Shown: positions 36,401 to 50,900, counted from the first letter of the stretch. The stretch is 64,000 nucleotides of DNA from Rhodamnia argentea (GCF_020921035.1 NC_063151.1:9052001-9116000), one strand, 5' to 3'. Made by a program: numbers and translations. The notes: generated by a model from the sequence alone, not told the origin.

Positions 36401-38809
36401 TTACATGGAATGTCGACTTGCTGAGATTAGTCATGTTTTCCACATTCACATGGCCAATAACCAAATATAGGTACTGTTTTACTTGTTAACAAGAAGAGCC
36501 TTCTCATATGTTTTTAAAGTCATCCTAGCACTAGCACAGAAGTCCAAAATGTGCTCACTCATTCAAATGCCACTTTCCTAATTGTAGATAAAAAATAATC
36601 CGTAGTAAGAGAGTCCATTCCTTTAACTTACTAGTGCGGTAACAACGCTTTCAAGTAGGCATAGCAACTTTTGACATGACCCATTCACGTCCGTTGTGGT
36701 AAAGCGTATTCAGGTTAAACTTAACTGTGTTTGTGTAACAAACAGCCGTGTAAGAGTAACCTTTAATCTACTTATGACACGCTTAAACATGTTAAAACTA
36801 ATTAGGTTAATATGTTATTCTTGGAAATACATCATATTTAGATACGTTTTACATTTGTCAGTTTGTACAGGTTGATGTATTAGAGTTCATGTTTTAAAGA
36901 AGCTACACGTATTGGGTCATGTAATTCAAACAAGTGGGTCCTTGTCACATTAAGATTTGAAAGTTATGACACAATTATTAATGCATCATGTTCGTGTTAA
37001 ATCTAAAATTGACACAACCTGATAATGACACCAAAACATAAATCGCTAGCACTACTTTCGGAACAAACTAACTCCATATATATAAGAAGTATTTCTGCCA
37101 GTAAGACCTACCTTTATCATGCAAGCCAGCAAGACTTACCTTATGTTGTAACTGCATCAAAAGGTACAGTAAAAGTCAAGTTTGGACTTAACAACAGAAA
37201 AGCACTATTTAACAAAGTTCTAATATAAGCAAAGAGTGAAATTGCACATATGACAATACACAAAAGAGAACGATCACATTGAATGGATTGACAGCATGCA
37301 TTTATATAGCAACTTATTGGTTTGCATAACAACAGTAACAAGAGCCTTTGAAGAGTAATTATGTTCAGACATGTCCAACCGATTCACACTAGAAAGTATC
37401 AAACCCAGAAATTTGGAAACTAGTGTTGGACTCAATCTAACAATCAAAAAGCATTCACATTATTCTCGTTTTAAAAAAATTATTTGGCATATTTGTTTCC
37501 TAAATCCATCCACTCTTCATATAGGAAACGTTCCACATTTCACCTCCATGTCTTCCAAACACCTTTGTTTGTTGATGGCAATTTACATAATCCAGATCCA
37601 ATCATACAATGATGAATATTCGGATTTTATTATGGTGATATGCTCTTGATTCATGAATAAACTGGACCTCAAGGTCCGCCGGCTAAGTATTGTTACACAT
37701 GCTCTATTTATTGTAGATTAAGATCCCCAAAATATTTTCATCTTTCAATGATGGCATCTCAGACTTTTTTCGGTTATATAATTCCCAGGGATGAACTGAT
37801 TGTCCATATTCTCAAGTCAATCCATCTGAACATAAATAGCAGTTGATCTTTAGCAAAATTCTTACATGCGCACTGGAAGATAATGGCTTGTAGAGTTCTA
37901 TGTATTGCTGTCCATGCAACAAAAGCTGTGGATCATATCTGTGAGAAATGTAATCAGAAACCAGAATGAGCTTTTCTCCCTTACACAATTTGACAGGGGG
38001 AAAAAATTGGTAAGATAATGAGAGAGAATTCTGTGGGCTGGAGTTTAGCAATAAAGAAACCAAATTAGAGTCCACATGGTGCTGTAAAATCGTGCATTCT
38101 ACCAAACAGACATGATGGATTCATCTCAAAAGATTCTCAATAGAAGAACACTTACTGCAAACCTGGAAAACACAATCCATCTGGCAAAGATTGCAGAGGG
38201 AAAAGAGCAGCAAATGTGGGCAATACCTGCAAAATTACAAACACAAGTGAGAACGGACGAATTATACACACAAGACAATTAGCAATAGAGAAACTAATTA
38301 TTTCGACAACTGGAACTAGCATACGGCGCCAACTACTGAAATGGATAACACAGAGAACAATGGACCTCCCTCTAGGGCACAATACCTTAATAAACTGCTG
38401 TCCGTTTTCATGGTAAACATACTTGAGCTCGTCCGCGTCCAGCGGATCACGCCCACAAGCTCCGACACCCAAGGCATACAAAGCCGCGTCTCTGCACAGG
38501 CATCCAAAGGCGGAAACAAAAAGCAAGCACACAGTCCTTAACAAATCACGAATCACCGACAGAAATCGGTAAAAGAACCCGAGATGTTCGACCGTGGACA
38601 GGACATAAGTCTACCTTTCCGTATACGCGAAAGCTGCCTGCAATCCCTCATCGTAGAGCAACAAATAGAGCGGCCAGAAAACAGAATCGATCAGCCCCGT
38701 GTGCGAACGGTCAAGCAACGGAGTCGAGAGGCGACGAGAAGCCACCTACCTCGGGGAACTTGTGAGAGAGGAGAAGCTGAGGATCGGTCTTGGAGCTGGC
38801 TCCCGCCAT
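33465..38809 (-). CDS. ECH2: Peroxisomal enoyl-CoA hydratase 2 (MaoC-like)
   Basis: ECH2 hydrates 2-trans-enoyl-CoA to (3R)-hydroxyacyl-CoA in peroxisomes, needed for beta-oxidation of fatty acids with even-position cis double bonds. Minus-strand exons in gene order are 38750..38809, 38615..38637, 38386..38491, 38156..38226, 37866..37938, 37112..37151, 36148..36220, 35613..35763, 34949..35019, 33632..33805 and 33465..33552. Every phase closes, giving 309 aa, the same length as Arabidopsis ECH2 from memory. The N-terminal half is a non-catalytic hot-dog domain (LLLHGQQYIELYKPL). The catalytic hydratase-2 motif YRLSGDYNPLHSDPMIA is intact in exon 9, with RPILHGLCTLG after it. The C-terminal SSL fits a PTS1 signal. 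Exon 8 ends at a GC donor (CAG|GCATGT), the only donor that keeps frame. Exon 2 is only 23 nt. Introns hold MITE-like repeats. Confidence 0.95.
34180..34560. repeat. Possible MITE in intron 9 of ECH2
   Basis: The ends CTTGTTTGGCTGATTAAATA and (complement) CTGTTTGGTAATATATGTTA face each other and share TGTTTGG. The middle has related GGGAAAT/GAAGG motifs in both orientations. No target duplication was confirmed. Confidence 0.3.
36650..37025. repeat. Dispersed-repeat-like segment in intron 6 of ECH2
   Basis: The segment is rich in motifs such as GACATGACCC, GACACGCTTAAACATG and TTCGTGTTAAATCT, which resemble a worn plant DNA-transposon family. No clean termini were found. Confidence 0.3.
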
Positions 38810-39583
38810 CGGAACCAGCCACTAATCAAAGCTCCGGCGGATTTTACGAGGAGTGCGTGATTCAGAGAGATTCAGAGACGAGAGAATCGGGTTGGGAGCG
38901 GGTGATCCCTGCGAGTGGCGGAGCAGATTCTCGCGACGGCGATGGTGACGGCTCTTATGGATTCGAGCGGAGATTCGGGAACAGCAAGGGGCATGGGCAG
39001 CTTAGGGAGTGGCGTGCCTTTTGACTTTATGCGATCGAGGTCGAGGGTTATCGCCAAAGAACGCATGTCGAGACAACAAACAATTCGCTTGTCGCCTTTC
39101 TTTATCCGACAAAGACAAGAGGCTCGAAGGTTAACCGCCAAATTGCTCGTACGTTGCGAAAAAAAAATTGCCAACGTAGGCTAAAAATTACCGTACGTTC
39201 CATTTGTTAAGATATTGAGGACAATCTCTCGCACCGTCGCACGTAACTTGAGATTTAATCCTTATGGTTTCCGAACTATTTGTATCGTTTAGAAAATAAA
39301 AAAAAATGAAAAATTTTTTTTCTTGTTCACTAAAATAGTTAGATAAAAATTCTTATAGATAATAATAATATTTTTCATTGACTAGCTTTTTCAAACTATA
39401 CAAATTATGATTCGCGATTAATTATCGTCATGCTCTCTTACTCTTCATCTCTCCTTTGAGCACACGGCACCTGAAAGTAGCTCGCCAGATTTGAGGGTTA
39501 AGAGCGTGACAGCCACTGCCACCTCTCGATGATTGTGAAGCCTTAGCGACGGCAACATCGCATGTGGTGGTGGCCATTGCGTG

Positions 39584-39616
<33 letters not shown>

Positions 39617-40323
39617 TAAAGCGGCACCGACTCAGCGCCAATGAGCCAGATCAACACTGCTTGTCGTCTTCTTAATGCCTCTGTGTTTTAGCACATGTTT
39701 CTTTCTCACGTCCTATGTGAGAGTTCCTCGTTCGTTCTTTTATTTGTGCCGGCCAGCAACCAACAACCGACGATTAATTAACCACCTGAGAAGAGGAGTC
39801 AAAAGTTGCATAGATCAACGTGACTTTGTGATTTAATTATCCATGTCGAATGCAGCGTCGGAAGCATAAATCCTATCATAGAAATGCCCCTCGAAAATTA
39901 TTGAAATGTCACCAAAGAAATTATGCTAGGCCACATCTCCATTCTCGTAAACCATCAAGACAAATAATAGACACGAGAAATAAGACTCCATTTTTGTAAA
40001 GGCAAACTCCAAACCACACAAAACTGATCTTACAGTGAAACACTTCTCATGGGTAGGCTCCCAAACCACGTAAGGAGAGCCTGGAATTCGTTGAAACAAC
40101 CGACTCCTATCTCCTACATCCAGATAAACAGAATGAGATATCGCAAAAAGCAAAGCCACGCGTCGCGACTTCATACCACCGAACTGGACAACTGCCCCTT
40201 CACAGTGAGAGACATTGTGAGCCATCTCTTTCTTTTCGGCCCTTTATCACGTTGATGCAGCACAAGATCACTGAAATTAACTAAGCCACATAGTAGAGAT
40301 TCTCGAACAAACTTCACTCATCT
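38810..40323. other. ECH2 promoter region and CCT2 3' flank
   Basis: This 1.5-kb spacer contains the upstream region of ECH2 and the 3' flank of CCT2, both minus-strand genes. A CT microsatellite lies at about 39584-39611. Frames at 38584-39184 overlap the ECH2 start on the wrong strand and are not accepted. Confidence 0.45.
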
Positions 40324-43300
40324 TCACATTCTATCTTCTCTCTTACGTGGAGCACAAGTAATGATTTCATCAACCCTCAAAATCATCTCAGTGGCCTCAG
40401 TTGCAGAGAGCAGTATGGCCTGCTTTACTTTAAATGACTCAGAGATCCCCAGTTCCACCATATCTCCCACCTGCCACAAAATAAGATCACAAAGTGTTCA
40501 GTATTATGGAGCCAAATGTGTTGACTGTCGGTGAGTTCATTCAATTCTCAACTGGAAAAAGGGGATGAAAACATTCTGCAGACATGTCATGCATGTGTCC
40601 CTATACTCAAAGGAGCCACAACATTTTAAGGCCTAATTTCTAGTTCAATTGGAAAACTATTTCTACCCCATCTTCACCACATGAGAAGGGTAAAGCGCAA
40701 CTCCTATCATCACAAGGGAATATTTAAAACAAAGGTCACAAGAATGAAACCTAGATTTGCAACTGAAACTTACAGAACCGAAGATGACATCAATCCCTGC
40801 AGTGCATCCTTCCTTGTGGTGCTCTGCACGAAGCTGAGAAATCAGCTCAGCACTATCCAGCCCGGCATTATCTGCAATGATTGTTGGAATGGCCAAAAGT
40901 GCCCTCGAAAAAGCTTCAATAGCATGGGACTTCTTCCCAGGAGTCTTATGAGCCAGCTCATCGACCTCCTTTGCCATGACCATCTCAGGCCATCCCCCTC
41001 CAAGTATAACCCTACTATCATTTATTGTCTGAGATAGTACGCACAAGGCATCATGCAAAGATCTCTCAGCCTCATCCAGCACATGATGGCTGCCATACAG
41101 TTGAAGACATGAATGAAAAATCAAGTCAAGCAAAGAAGTGATTGCACTTTCATCCTCTTAATACATATATAGTAATGCTATGTGTACTAAAACCGGTATG
41201 CAACTAACTGATGTAATAGACTACCAATGCACCTTTAAACATGCGGATCGTATTCCACATTAAAAGACTCTGCCACACCACTTAATACACCACAGTACTA
41301 TACCATTCTTGGTATATCTAGCATTATCCACATATCTATAATAAGTACACATATATACAAATCTTATACAGACTCGCAATAGCTTGTTCTAGACAACAGT
41401 CATTTATACACATAACAAATAATTGTGTCTGACATAAGACTTTTTACACCAATCTTTGTCAACACTTTGTATATGCCTAGCACTACCGCAAATGTAATTT
41501 TCACTGGCTAAGTAGGAGACAATTTAAGATGAGAATACATACACAAAAACCATGTGCATTTTACATGGTTACATCAAAATAATCAGAATTAAAACAGCAC
41601 CCCACTTCACTTGCACATGCAGAGATGCAGACAAGCAGCATGAGAAGCTTGCCAAAGAAATGGACAAAGTGAGGCTTTTTGTGATATAAATCAAGTTAAT
41701 ATAAATAAGGGTCTTACTCAAGTTAATTTGAATAAGGGTCTTGTTATTAACTGCCCCCAGCACATTTGTTAAAGATACTTTATGAAGAGAGTTTTGTTTT
41801 CAAAACACCAGTCACAGAGTTTAGAAGAACATTTAATGCATTGAATTGTAGGCATTCCTCAATTAGTTACTAAGAAGTGCCTGTATTTCATTTATAAAAA
41901 AGGATAAACATAGGAAATCTGAAGTATTTACTACACTTGGAAACTCAGTTTCCAAGAATTGAAAAGCACATAAATTAGCAGCAAGAGAGCCAAATCTAGA
42001 ACACCAAAATCATGATTATGGACACTGTCACCAACAAGACTCATGCAGCAGATGCCTCAATGTGAAAAAAAAGGCAGCATCGAACAAAAAACAAATGGTG
42101 GCAAACTCTGACCTCTGTCTCCTCACTCTTACCTGAACTAACAATTTTCAAGAAACAAATTCCGGATGCAGAATACAAGACAGTAATTAAACAATCATAT
42201 CTTCTGACTTTTTCCACCTTTGTTGTGCACATTAGTTTGCCATTAGTTTGCCAATTAGGACTCACACTGATTCCAAATGTTATCAAGTTGAATGTGTTCA
42301 AACCAGAAAAAAAAGGAGGGAAGGCCTCAAATAGGTCAACTATTTAGCTTGTGTGTATAACACACATTGGATTACAATGTTCATGTTACTTAAAGAATAG
42401 TCAACCTTGAAGTTAGACTAAGAAATTTGACACTTTAAGTAGTAATATTCTGATTTCTGAAACAGCCAGCAAATGGAATCACAGAATCTTCACCAGGTTT
42501 TCTCTAGGTCAATTATTCTGACAAATCCAGCTACAAAAGATTATGTAGGTACCTATGCATGGTTTCATAATTTTCGAACCTTTTGCTATCAAATATAGAG
42601 CAACTCAATGGGCCAAGGTGTATAATGAAATACCTCACAGCTCTCAATATAAAAAGAGAAGGAAAAAGAAAAGAATTTTGTCATATTGTAAAAATGGAAA
42701 AAGACAAGGCAGAAAAAGTACAATGCCTTACCTTGCACCTCGCAATACGATTGTACATGCCTGACCCATTTCAACACCAGAAAAGTGAATCAGCTTGTCC
42801 TTGCCAATCATAATTTCCTCAATGAGCTTGCAGTGTCCAAGCTTAACTGACTCTGGATTGTCAAATGTTGATGCAATCTCACCACCGGTCACCAAGGCCA
42901 GGCGCTCAATACCATCAAAATCAGCATGCTCAATTGCAAGTATTCCAGCATCTGCAAACAGCTCCTCTGGAAAATTGTATATCAACTGTCTGTTGACAAA
43001 GCAGTTAATCCCATGTGCTATGATCTTCTGCACCTTTTCCCTCATCTTCTCTTTCTCAGCCCCCTCAATCTCAGCAACCCTAGACATAGAATCGACACGA
43101 ACACGAGCCCCGTAGATCTTTACTTTATCAGTGTCCATTGCAGTATTTGCCACCAAAATCTTAGCATTCTCTATGCGCTTTGGTTGTCCAATACCTATTT
43201 TCTTGTCGAGGATAAATCTGCACAAAGGTATAGCTCCAAATGTTTTGTTAAGCACTCTCAGACATGGGTTTAGGTTCACTATACAAATAAACAGACGATG

Positions 43301-46118
43301 CTACTAGACCATATATGACAGCAACTGCATGTCGATCGTGTCTATGGTTGGAATACACCATAGAATTTTGATGAAATATTTCCAATACCAAAGAAAATGC
43401 CACAATGTGTTCATCAAAATGGTGGAGGGAGCTATTCATCAACTTATTGCCTATTGTATTAGATGTTTGGTGGATAGAGCCCCCATGAGAACTAAGAAAT
43501 GAAGGGAATATTCGGTAGTCTCACCCTTCATCCAGAAAAGAATCCTTTAAAGATCCTCCTGGTTTCTTGATTATCTGTATAGCTTCGAGGTTGGTACTAC
43601 CCTGCAAGCACCAACAGAGAAGTGGCATCAGATGGTGGAATCAAGACAACAATCCATACATCGTATCACTAATCCCATCAACATAAAAGTTAATTATGAA
43701 GAAAGCATCTGAGGGCAACATAACATTAATCACACTGATCCTACATCTAAGATCTTGTGGTCAGAGCTTAAGAAATCTCACAGATGTTAAGAACAAGACC
43801 AAATCAAGATATTGCTAAATTTCAAAGGGCAGAAAAAGCCATTCCTCAGAGAACCTATCATAAAGTACATTAGATTCACTGACCGGCTTAAGAATGGGCA
43901 CTCCTGATAACATCCACGTCTACCAGCTTGAAACTCATAATGAACAGACCCATTGAATATAGAATAATCCAATCAAGATCTTCTTTTTGCACAGCTTGGT
44001 TTGAATAGCTTCCTAAAATACAAAAGTTTATAAGTTAGAGAGTCCATTCACAAACTTAAATACAAGATTTTGTACAAAAATCCCCAACAAAGCATTGCTA
44101 GAGTCCTGAAACTATAGGGATATAAATTGCACTCTAACCTTGTCCATCCAGTTTTGGCCCCTTAGTTTGAAGGGGATTTTCCCAACTCAATCAAAAGGCT
44201 CTACCTAAAGTGCATATGTGCAAAATTACTTTCATGCACAGATAAATCAAACAGAAAAACAAAAATGCCAAATATTCACATGAAGGAAGAAGAGACTGGA
44301 TCTTAATTTATAGCTTACTGTAGGGTTTACACTTATCATCAAGGACAAAAAATATAGCTCACCTTTAACCTCATAACGGCATCCACAGCCAACTTAGCAA
44401 AATGTTCCTTGTCTTGTGACAGAATTTTGGAACTCAAAGTAGTCATTGCAATTTTCATCAAGTCTGACGTAAATTTCTCTGCATCATGCAATGCATAAGG
44501 CAACAAACAGAGTCAGAAAGTGGAATGCAAATTAAGGGCAGACCCGCATCCCACAAAGGTATAAGCATCCACAACATAGGACTTAGAATATTTTGTAGGG
44601 ATACTCAGGCTAGTGAACTGTTTACACAATCATCACTTTCAGTATACCATCTATGCATTCAGTGGGCATTGAGCCAATTCTTAAGGAAAATAAGGGAAAA
44701 AACTTCCTGGGGTGAGCCAATGGATCAAAAGAAATGCAACGGACACAAGATAGCAAATAGAACAAGATGCAAGAGAAGTACCTGCATCCTCTTTATTATC
44801 CATCACCTTTTGCAACAAAGCACTACGAGCACATTCAGCCGCCATCCGAAAGCCTAAAATTGAAAAGTGAAAATCCACCATTTATTATTTGAAAACACAG
44901 AGATTTCACACGCGGAACAATAAAAAAGAAACAGAGATTTGTAAAACATTTCAAAAACCTAAATTTTCGACTAGTGAAAAGTGAATTCTTTGAGAATGGA
45001 GATCAACTATTACCAATTAACCAATCGACTGAAAGATGAAAGAGAACCTCAACAAAACTTGAAATAGATAATATGACAAATACTTTATCATGAGTTGTCT
45101 CCATTTAACTTTCTTTTTTATAAAATACATGATGGACTTCCTGCATTCAATACGGAAAACTTTTTGGAGACAATGCCTTTAAATAAGACAATAGAGGCCC
45201 CAAAAAAAAGTATAGTCAGAGAAAGATACAAACCAGATATTATTGTCATGGGATGGATCTTGGCTGCAACCAGTTTTTCTGCCTCCCTCAAAAGTTCCCC
45301 AGCCAGAACAACGACTGAAGTTGTCCCATCACCCACTTCATCATCTTGCACTTTGGAGATATCTAATATGTCAATTAAGGATAATGATCGCAAATATATC
45401 TGAGCTTTGGCTACAAAATAAGGACGTCCTTTCCTTCTCTTGAAGAAAATCTATACCGCCAACAAATAACTACAACTTCAAGGATACCGACTAATACTTT
45501 AGCAGCTGGATTGTCTATGTGAAGAGATTTTAGGATCGTCGCACCATCATTAGTGACAGTAACTTGGTGCCCTCTACCAGTTGATTGCAGAATTTTATCC
45601 TACTCCAAGCAGATGCCACATAATCAACTCGAGGCAAGTAATACACTTAGCAAATGAGGAGTCCTCTCCGACATCAAATGACACACTGAAGCAGCTAATG
45701 CCTACCATTCCCTTCGGCCCCAACGTGGTTTTCACCAGGTCCGCTATAGCCATGGCTCCAACGAAGGAGGCCTGTGACAAACAACGTGAACTCCTATCAA
45801 ATGTCAATATACATAGTCAATAGCGGAAGACATGAGACGAAGGCCAAAGTATAGATCACTTGTCGGAACAAGGCTGGTAGTAATCAAGCATCCTTAGAAT
45901 TCCCCACTCGCAACAAGAAACACATTCTCAGTGAGAAAGCAATGCAAAGAGAAAAAACACACCATTCTGGCGCGTTCCCCTTTCTCCTCGCTCGCTTCAT
46001 CTTTGAGAATTCTCTCGACCTGTAACATTCACCGGAAGTCCAAAAAAACAGAACAAACTCCCATACCAAAAGGCGAGTAAATCCAGAGTTGAGCTCTAAG
46101 GCACCGACATACCGCCAT
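40324..46118 (-). CDS. CCT2: T-complex protein 1 subunit beta (CCT2) of the TRiC chaperonin
   Basis: CCT2 is one of eight subunits of the cytosolic TRiC/CCT ring that folds actin, tubulin and other proteins using ATP. Minus-strand exons in gene order are 46113..46118, 45963..46019, 45706..45771, 45488..45599, 45234..45362, 44782..44853, 44363..44478, 43525..43601, 42732..43217, 40774..41089 and 40324..40470. All phases close, giving 527 aa, the length I recall for Arabidopsis CCT2. Visible group II chaperonin motifs are [18 protein letters not shown], the nucleotide-binding [26 protein letters not shown] and the closing DEIITCAP. The specific match to beta is the GCTAGIDV tail and the start [21 protein letters not shown]-like order. 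Intron 9 (41090-42731) is 1.6 kb. The first coding exon holds only ATG GCG. Confidence 0.95.
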
Positions 46119-46828
46119 CCGAAACCAGCCCGAAGCTGAAGCGGCAAACCTGCGGTAACGCAACCAGAACGAAGGGAGGGAAAAGAGCAAATTAGGCAAC
46201 GAAACGGTGCAAGTGAGAGCAATTCAATGCTTAAAACTCCATTGCCCCCGACCATTTCCTCCGATGGACAAAGACTAAGAACAGCTACAGGACTACGAAG
46301 AAGCTTAATGCGAATACGAGGCTACCTGATTCCAGAGACGGGAGCGAAGAATGCGACCGAGATCGTCGAACGTTGTAGCGTCTTTTGAACGACAGTGCAG
46401 TGTCCCCTTGCAAAAGAAGCGCGACATGGAACATCTCCCTGTCGCCAATGCCACCCCACCTCGAAGAGTCGCGAAGACGCTGAAGTGGCCCGGTCGCTGC
46501 GTCACCACTTGAGCGGTTCAGCTTGGGCCTGGGCCGGATCGAGAAAGTTAGACCGGTTTTCATGCGCGGTCCACAGGACCACAATCCAATGTTTTGAACA
46601 ATTTTTCCTCTATGGCACAGGCAATGATGGACTGAGCCAGTGAATAATGAAAAGTCCCACATACTATAGATTTTGAATTCTCATATCGCCTTTTTTTTCC
46701 TGTTACATAATTGTTAACTACACCTAATATTTGGTGATTCAATGAGGGGACGGATGAAAGTGAAGAAGTGTATAAAGCCGGTCTTGCCCGGTCAAAAATC
46801 GACAATCGCTCAGTGTAACCGCCACATA
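46119..46828. other. CCT2 5' region
   Basis: The first few hundred bases upstream of the CCT2 ATG are GC-richer and probably hold the 5' UTR and promoter. Minus-strand frames at 46255-46662 are not supported. No repeat was recognised. Confidence 0.4.
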
Positions 46829-47575
46829 TGGGTGGGCATAAGTCCTAGGTAAAATCGGGAATCAAATCAAACTAGACCGACCCTAGAAATTGATGTGGTT
46901 TTTAGTTCCTGAGCTCCTTCGTTTGGTTCCCCGTTTCAAATTTCTTGGAACCATACTACGCGGTCCGATTCCTAGGTAGAACTAAACCGAACCGGATCGA
47001 GAACCGAAGAACTAAACTAACCCAAGGTAATAAAAAACTAATAGCATCTATGGATATTTACACCATTTTTTGTACTAGTAGTACAAACTTGAGACTTTGG
47101 AACATCATTTATTCCATGTGTTGTGTTCCATTACTAGGATTAATTTTACAATTGCTCTTTTGCAGGTGGAAGGTATGTACTCATTGAATCCACCTACGAT
47201 GTATATTGTATATTTATTGCAAGACAAGTATATTATGCACTTCGAAAACCTCCAATTAACTAATCACTAATCTTTTACACATGTTTCCAATATACTCTTG
47301 AATCAACCTCTTTTATTATAACAAGATAGTACGACTTCTCTTACAAGGTTTGACAAATTACTTCCATAGATAATGATTTTGTTTGGGATATGTCGTTCTA
47401 TTGAAGAAATTCTATCTATTTGAAGGGGAATTTTTGTTGTCACTCTAATTTTCATTTTGCTTGACTTAAAACAAAGCAACAAAAATTTCTCGTTAGAGGT
47501 TGCTTACAGATTCCAAAAATTGAGTACGGATCCCGATAAAAAAATCTGAAACCTATTTTGAAACCACTCACCCCT
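46829..47575. repeat. Degenerate inverted-repeat element, hAT-like MITE candidate
   Basis: The left end TGGGTGGGCATAAG and the right end (complement of ACCACTCACCCCTA) form a short worn inverted repeat. GGTTCC/GGAACC-like motifs lie inside the left end. It resembles 8873-9378 in ends and motif content. No clean target duplication was found. Confidence 0.4.
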
Positions 47576-47939
47576 AACGCCTCGTTGTTCTCCATTTGAC
47601 GAGACATTGTCGTACTTGACTTATGTAAACCAGGAAAACGATCGAAACGCTCAAATTGTTAAACATTGTTGTCCAACAGAGGGAAGGAGACCTGATTCTC
47701 ACTCCTGACAAAGCCTTAAAACCTGAATTTATCATATTGAATCGAAAGTTTGAAAAACCGATTCCGCCGCGAGAAAGAATGCGACCTCGAGATGAGGTCG
47801 TCCCGGAGCTCAGAATGATCTATCGTCCCTAATGAATGATACCCAAGAATGATGGAATACAAATGAAACTCTGCTGTTCATACATTCAAGCGGGAAAAGT
47901 TTTATTCCAGCCGAAATGTTGCCGACATATTATGCTGCT
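47576..47939. other. 3' flank of the SKU5-similar gene
   Basis: No coding frame or repeat was recognised. The part nearest 47939 should be the 3' UTR of the minus-strand SKS gene. Confidence 0.4.
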
Positions 47940-50900
47940 TCAAAGGGGTCGAGTGTGCCGCCCGCTCGCCCTACCACACAGAAGGGCGTTCTTAGGAATC
48001 GGGTATTCATCCCTCAGTGAAGTCGAAGTGGTGTAAACTCGCAGATAGAATTGCTGCCCGAGGTACTGTCTCGCCCAGGACTCCGACCGCAGGTTCCACA
48101 TTCCGACATTGTCGAGCGGAATATAAATCGCTGACCAGGACTTGGGGTACACCTGCATTCAGCAAGTGTAGGAGAGTGTTGAAGTTACGTCTAGGAATGG
48201 CAAATATTTGGCAGAACTACAAAAAAGACCTCCCTTTTTTGGTTTTCGCCGAGCATAAGCACTTAATCGAGTTGAACAGCTCTACGAGAATTCTCACCTG
48301 AATGGTGCAACGAGCGACTCCATCTCGAAGATTGTACTGATTCCTGCTGGCCGGCGTCCATTGCCCTCCGTCCATACTATAATATCAGGTGAATCGAGGT
48401 CGAGCATAAGCAAGAGACGGTGGAATGCTCAGAGTGATCGATCAAGAAGGAAAACATAGGTGTCATCCTTACCCGACAACAAAGAAAGAGTAGCCATCGA
48501 GGTGCCAGCTTTGTAGGATGTCCTCATTGTTTTCAAAGACGATCTCGATATAGGCTCTATAGTCAGCTCCCATGACCGACGTGTCGGGGTATATCCCACC
48601 ACCCGTAGGTTGGTCAGGGATGCTCCCGACACGAAAAACTCCACCGATGTTGAAGTAGTCAGCGAGCTTTAGAGGAGTATCTGCTGGGACGAAGGACACG
48701 CTGTTGACCGCGTATCTCTGTTTCCCATTGATAAGACCAGCAGAATTGGCAATCCTGATGGTTCTTGTCGTGTTGATCATGCCATAGTGGTATGAACCCT
48801 GCGGGTTCGGCCTCGGTCCACTAGCCGTAAGATTCGTCCTGAAACAATCCCATTCAAAATGTGATGATAAGAAAAACGAATTTGGTAAGATCTTTCAACA
48901 ATTCTTTTTTAACATACATAGGCCTGGAACAAAACTTTACCGGATAGAGCGTGCCTGGTTCAGGGACCAGTCAATCTCGGTGGTTGGACCACCAGGAATA
49001 GGACCTGAGACGGGGCCAGCGGAGTTGCTGTAATGGAGGACGCCTGTTGTGGTCAAAACTTGGGAGGTGAAGCGAGAGGAGACCACTATATAATAGTCTT
49101 GAGCAGGCTGGTCAGCCGTTACAAGAACTGATAGCGATTGGCCAACATGCACATCGACCGACGAGTAAGTGTTTTGAACAGTGTGTGTTCCCTCTACCTC
49201 GACGAGCACCATTTTGTGGCCTTGGATGCGGAAGTTGAGGGAATCCATCAACCCCACGTTCGATATCCTAAGCCTGTAGGTCTTTCCTGCAATAGATACG
49301 GAGGAATCAGGCTAGATTACCAGACGCGAACCACATACAAACTAAGAGAACTCAAGGTACAATAGCTCGTCTTCGACATCCAATAATATCGGCGCTGTAG
49401 AAATTAATGTCTGCTTCTTTCTTGAGGAAAAAGTACCGAATCACTGGAAAGAAAGAGCACATTTGACAAGATCTTTAACATACCTTGTTCCACAGTGAAA
49501 GAAGCTCCGCTTCCGCGGCCATTGATGAGAATACCGTCAGGGACCGGCAGCATGCTACCATTGTCAAGAGTGGCCTTCAAAGCCTGCAATTGCACACGCG
49601 ATAAGGTTATCTTCAATCAGTTCAAAAGCATGCTCTCAGCAAGGAAGTTACTTCGATGCACTAACACATTACTATCATCTAGAATACTAATTGCCCCGGG
49701 GACATGACCGGCACAGAGTGAATTAAGCTTTAGCCAAGGGAATGCAATATCAGAAATCCTTTCGATTATATAATCAGCACAGATATATCAAATCACGAAT
49801 GGAGAAAACTGGTTTCAGCTTAATGTGGTTCGAGTTGATCGATGAAGTTACCAATGGATCTATCGCAGTGCAGTGCAGACATCTAACAAAGTTGCGACTT
49901 GACAGACACAGAATTTATCTGTGGCGAAAGTTTGGCTCTTGACCATTCACAACAGTCGTGACATGCCCTCGACAAAATAAATCGGTGTCCCGGAACATCT
50001 CATAATTGTCACTTGCACAGGCCTTGTAAATCCAGAAGGAATATAGTATCCGCAGAGTCATCTTGTATCAGAGGTGGAAATGGAAAAAAACAACAACAGA
50101 ACAATGTCTTGCATGATTGCAGGGGCGCATTAAGTAAATCATGGACCACCATTCATTTCCTAAGTCTTGCAAATTGGTGCTGTAATCCAAAATTAATTTG
50201 TCTCCATTTGTTCAGCTTCTACCCTACCTATTCCCGCTGATTGTGGTGTAATAGCAAATGAAGACTGAGTCAAGAAACATAGCTGTCAAATGAAACAGAC
50301 TTCTGCAATACCATCTACAAATCAAACAGTGAACCACCACCTCACTTTTCACTGATATAATAGTTGGAACCAATGAGAAAAATTACTGATTGCCTTTACA
50401 AACCATTTAACCAAATCGAATTTTATCCGATAGTAACTCAACCGAGCCATTTTACCGACTTGTCCGAGTTACCGACAGGATAAGCTAAAAAACACTCCAG
50501 ATGACTGGTCAGTTGATAGGTAGCACACTAAGTCGGAAAAGTGCAACTTTGGAACAAAAAAACAAAAGAAGGAAAGTGCAAGTAAACAGAGAGAAGGTGC
50601 ACGTACCGTGTGATTGGCCTTGTACCAATCTCCAATGAGGACGGTGTAGTCGCCGGCAGGGGGCGGGAACGGGACCGGTATCATCGGCCGGCTGAGGATC
50701 CTGATGCCGCCGAACCCGCCGGCGGCCTTGTGGAAGGAGAGGGAGGGGAAATAATAGAAGCTTCCAATCTGGTCCTTGACCTGAAGGATGTAGGTGAAGT
50801 TCTTGCCCGGAGGGATGGGGCATGTGGTTCCATAGACTCCATCCTCATAGGAGTTTCTCCTCTGTTGGATTCCATTCCTGCATGTTCGTGGTTTGTTTTT

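Noticed and set aside
38584-39184. Plus- and minus-strand frames around the ECH2 start
   Set aside because: They overlap ECH2 exons 1-2 or their promoter on the wrong strand or frame, and the ECH2 exon structure explains the sequence.
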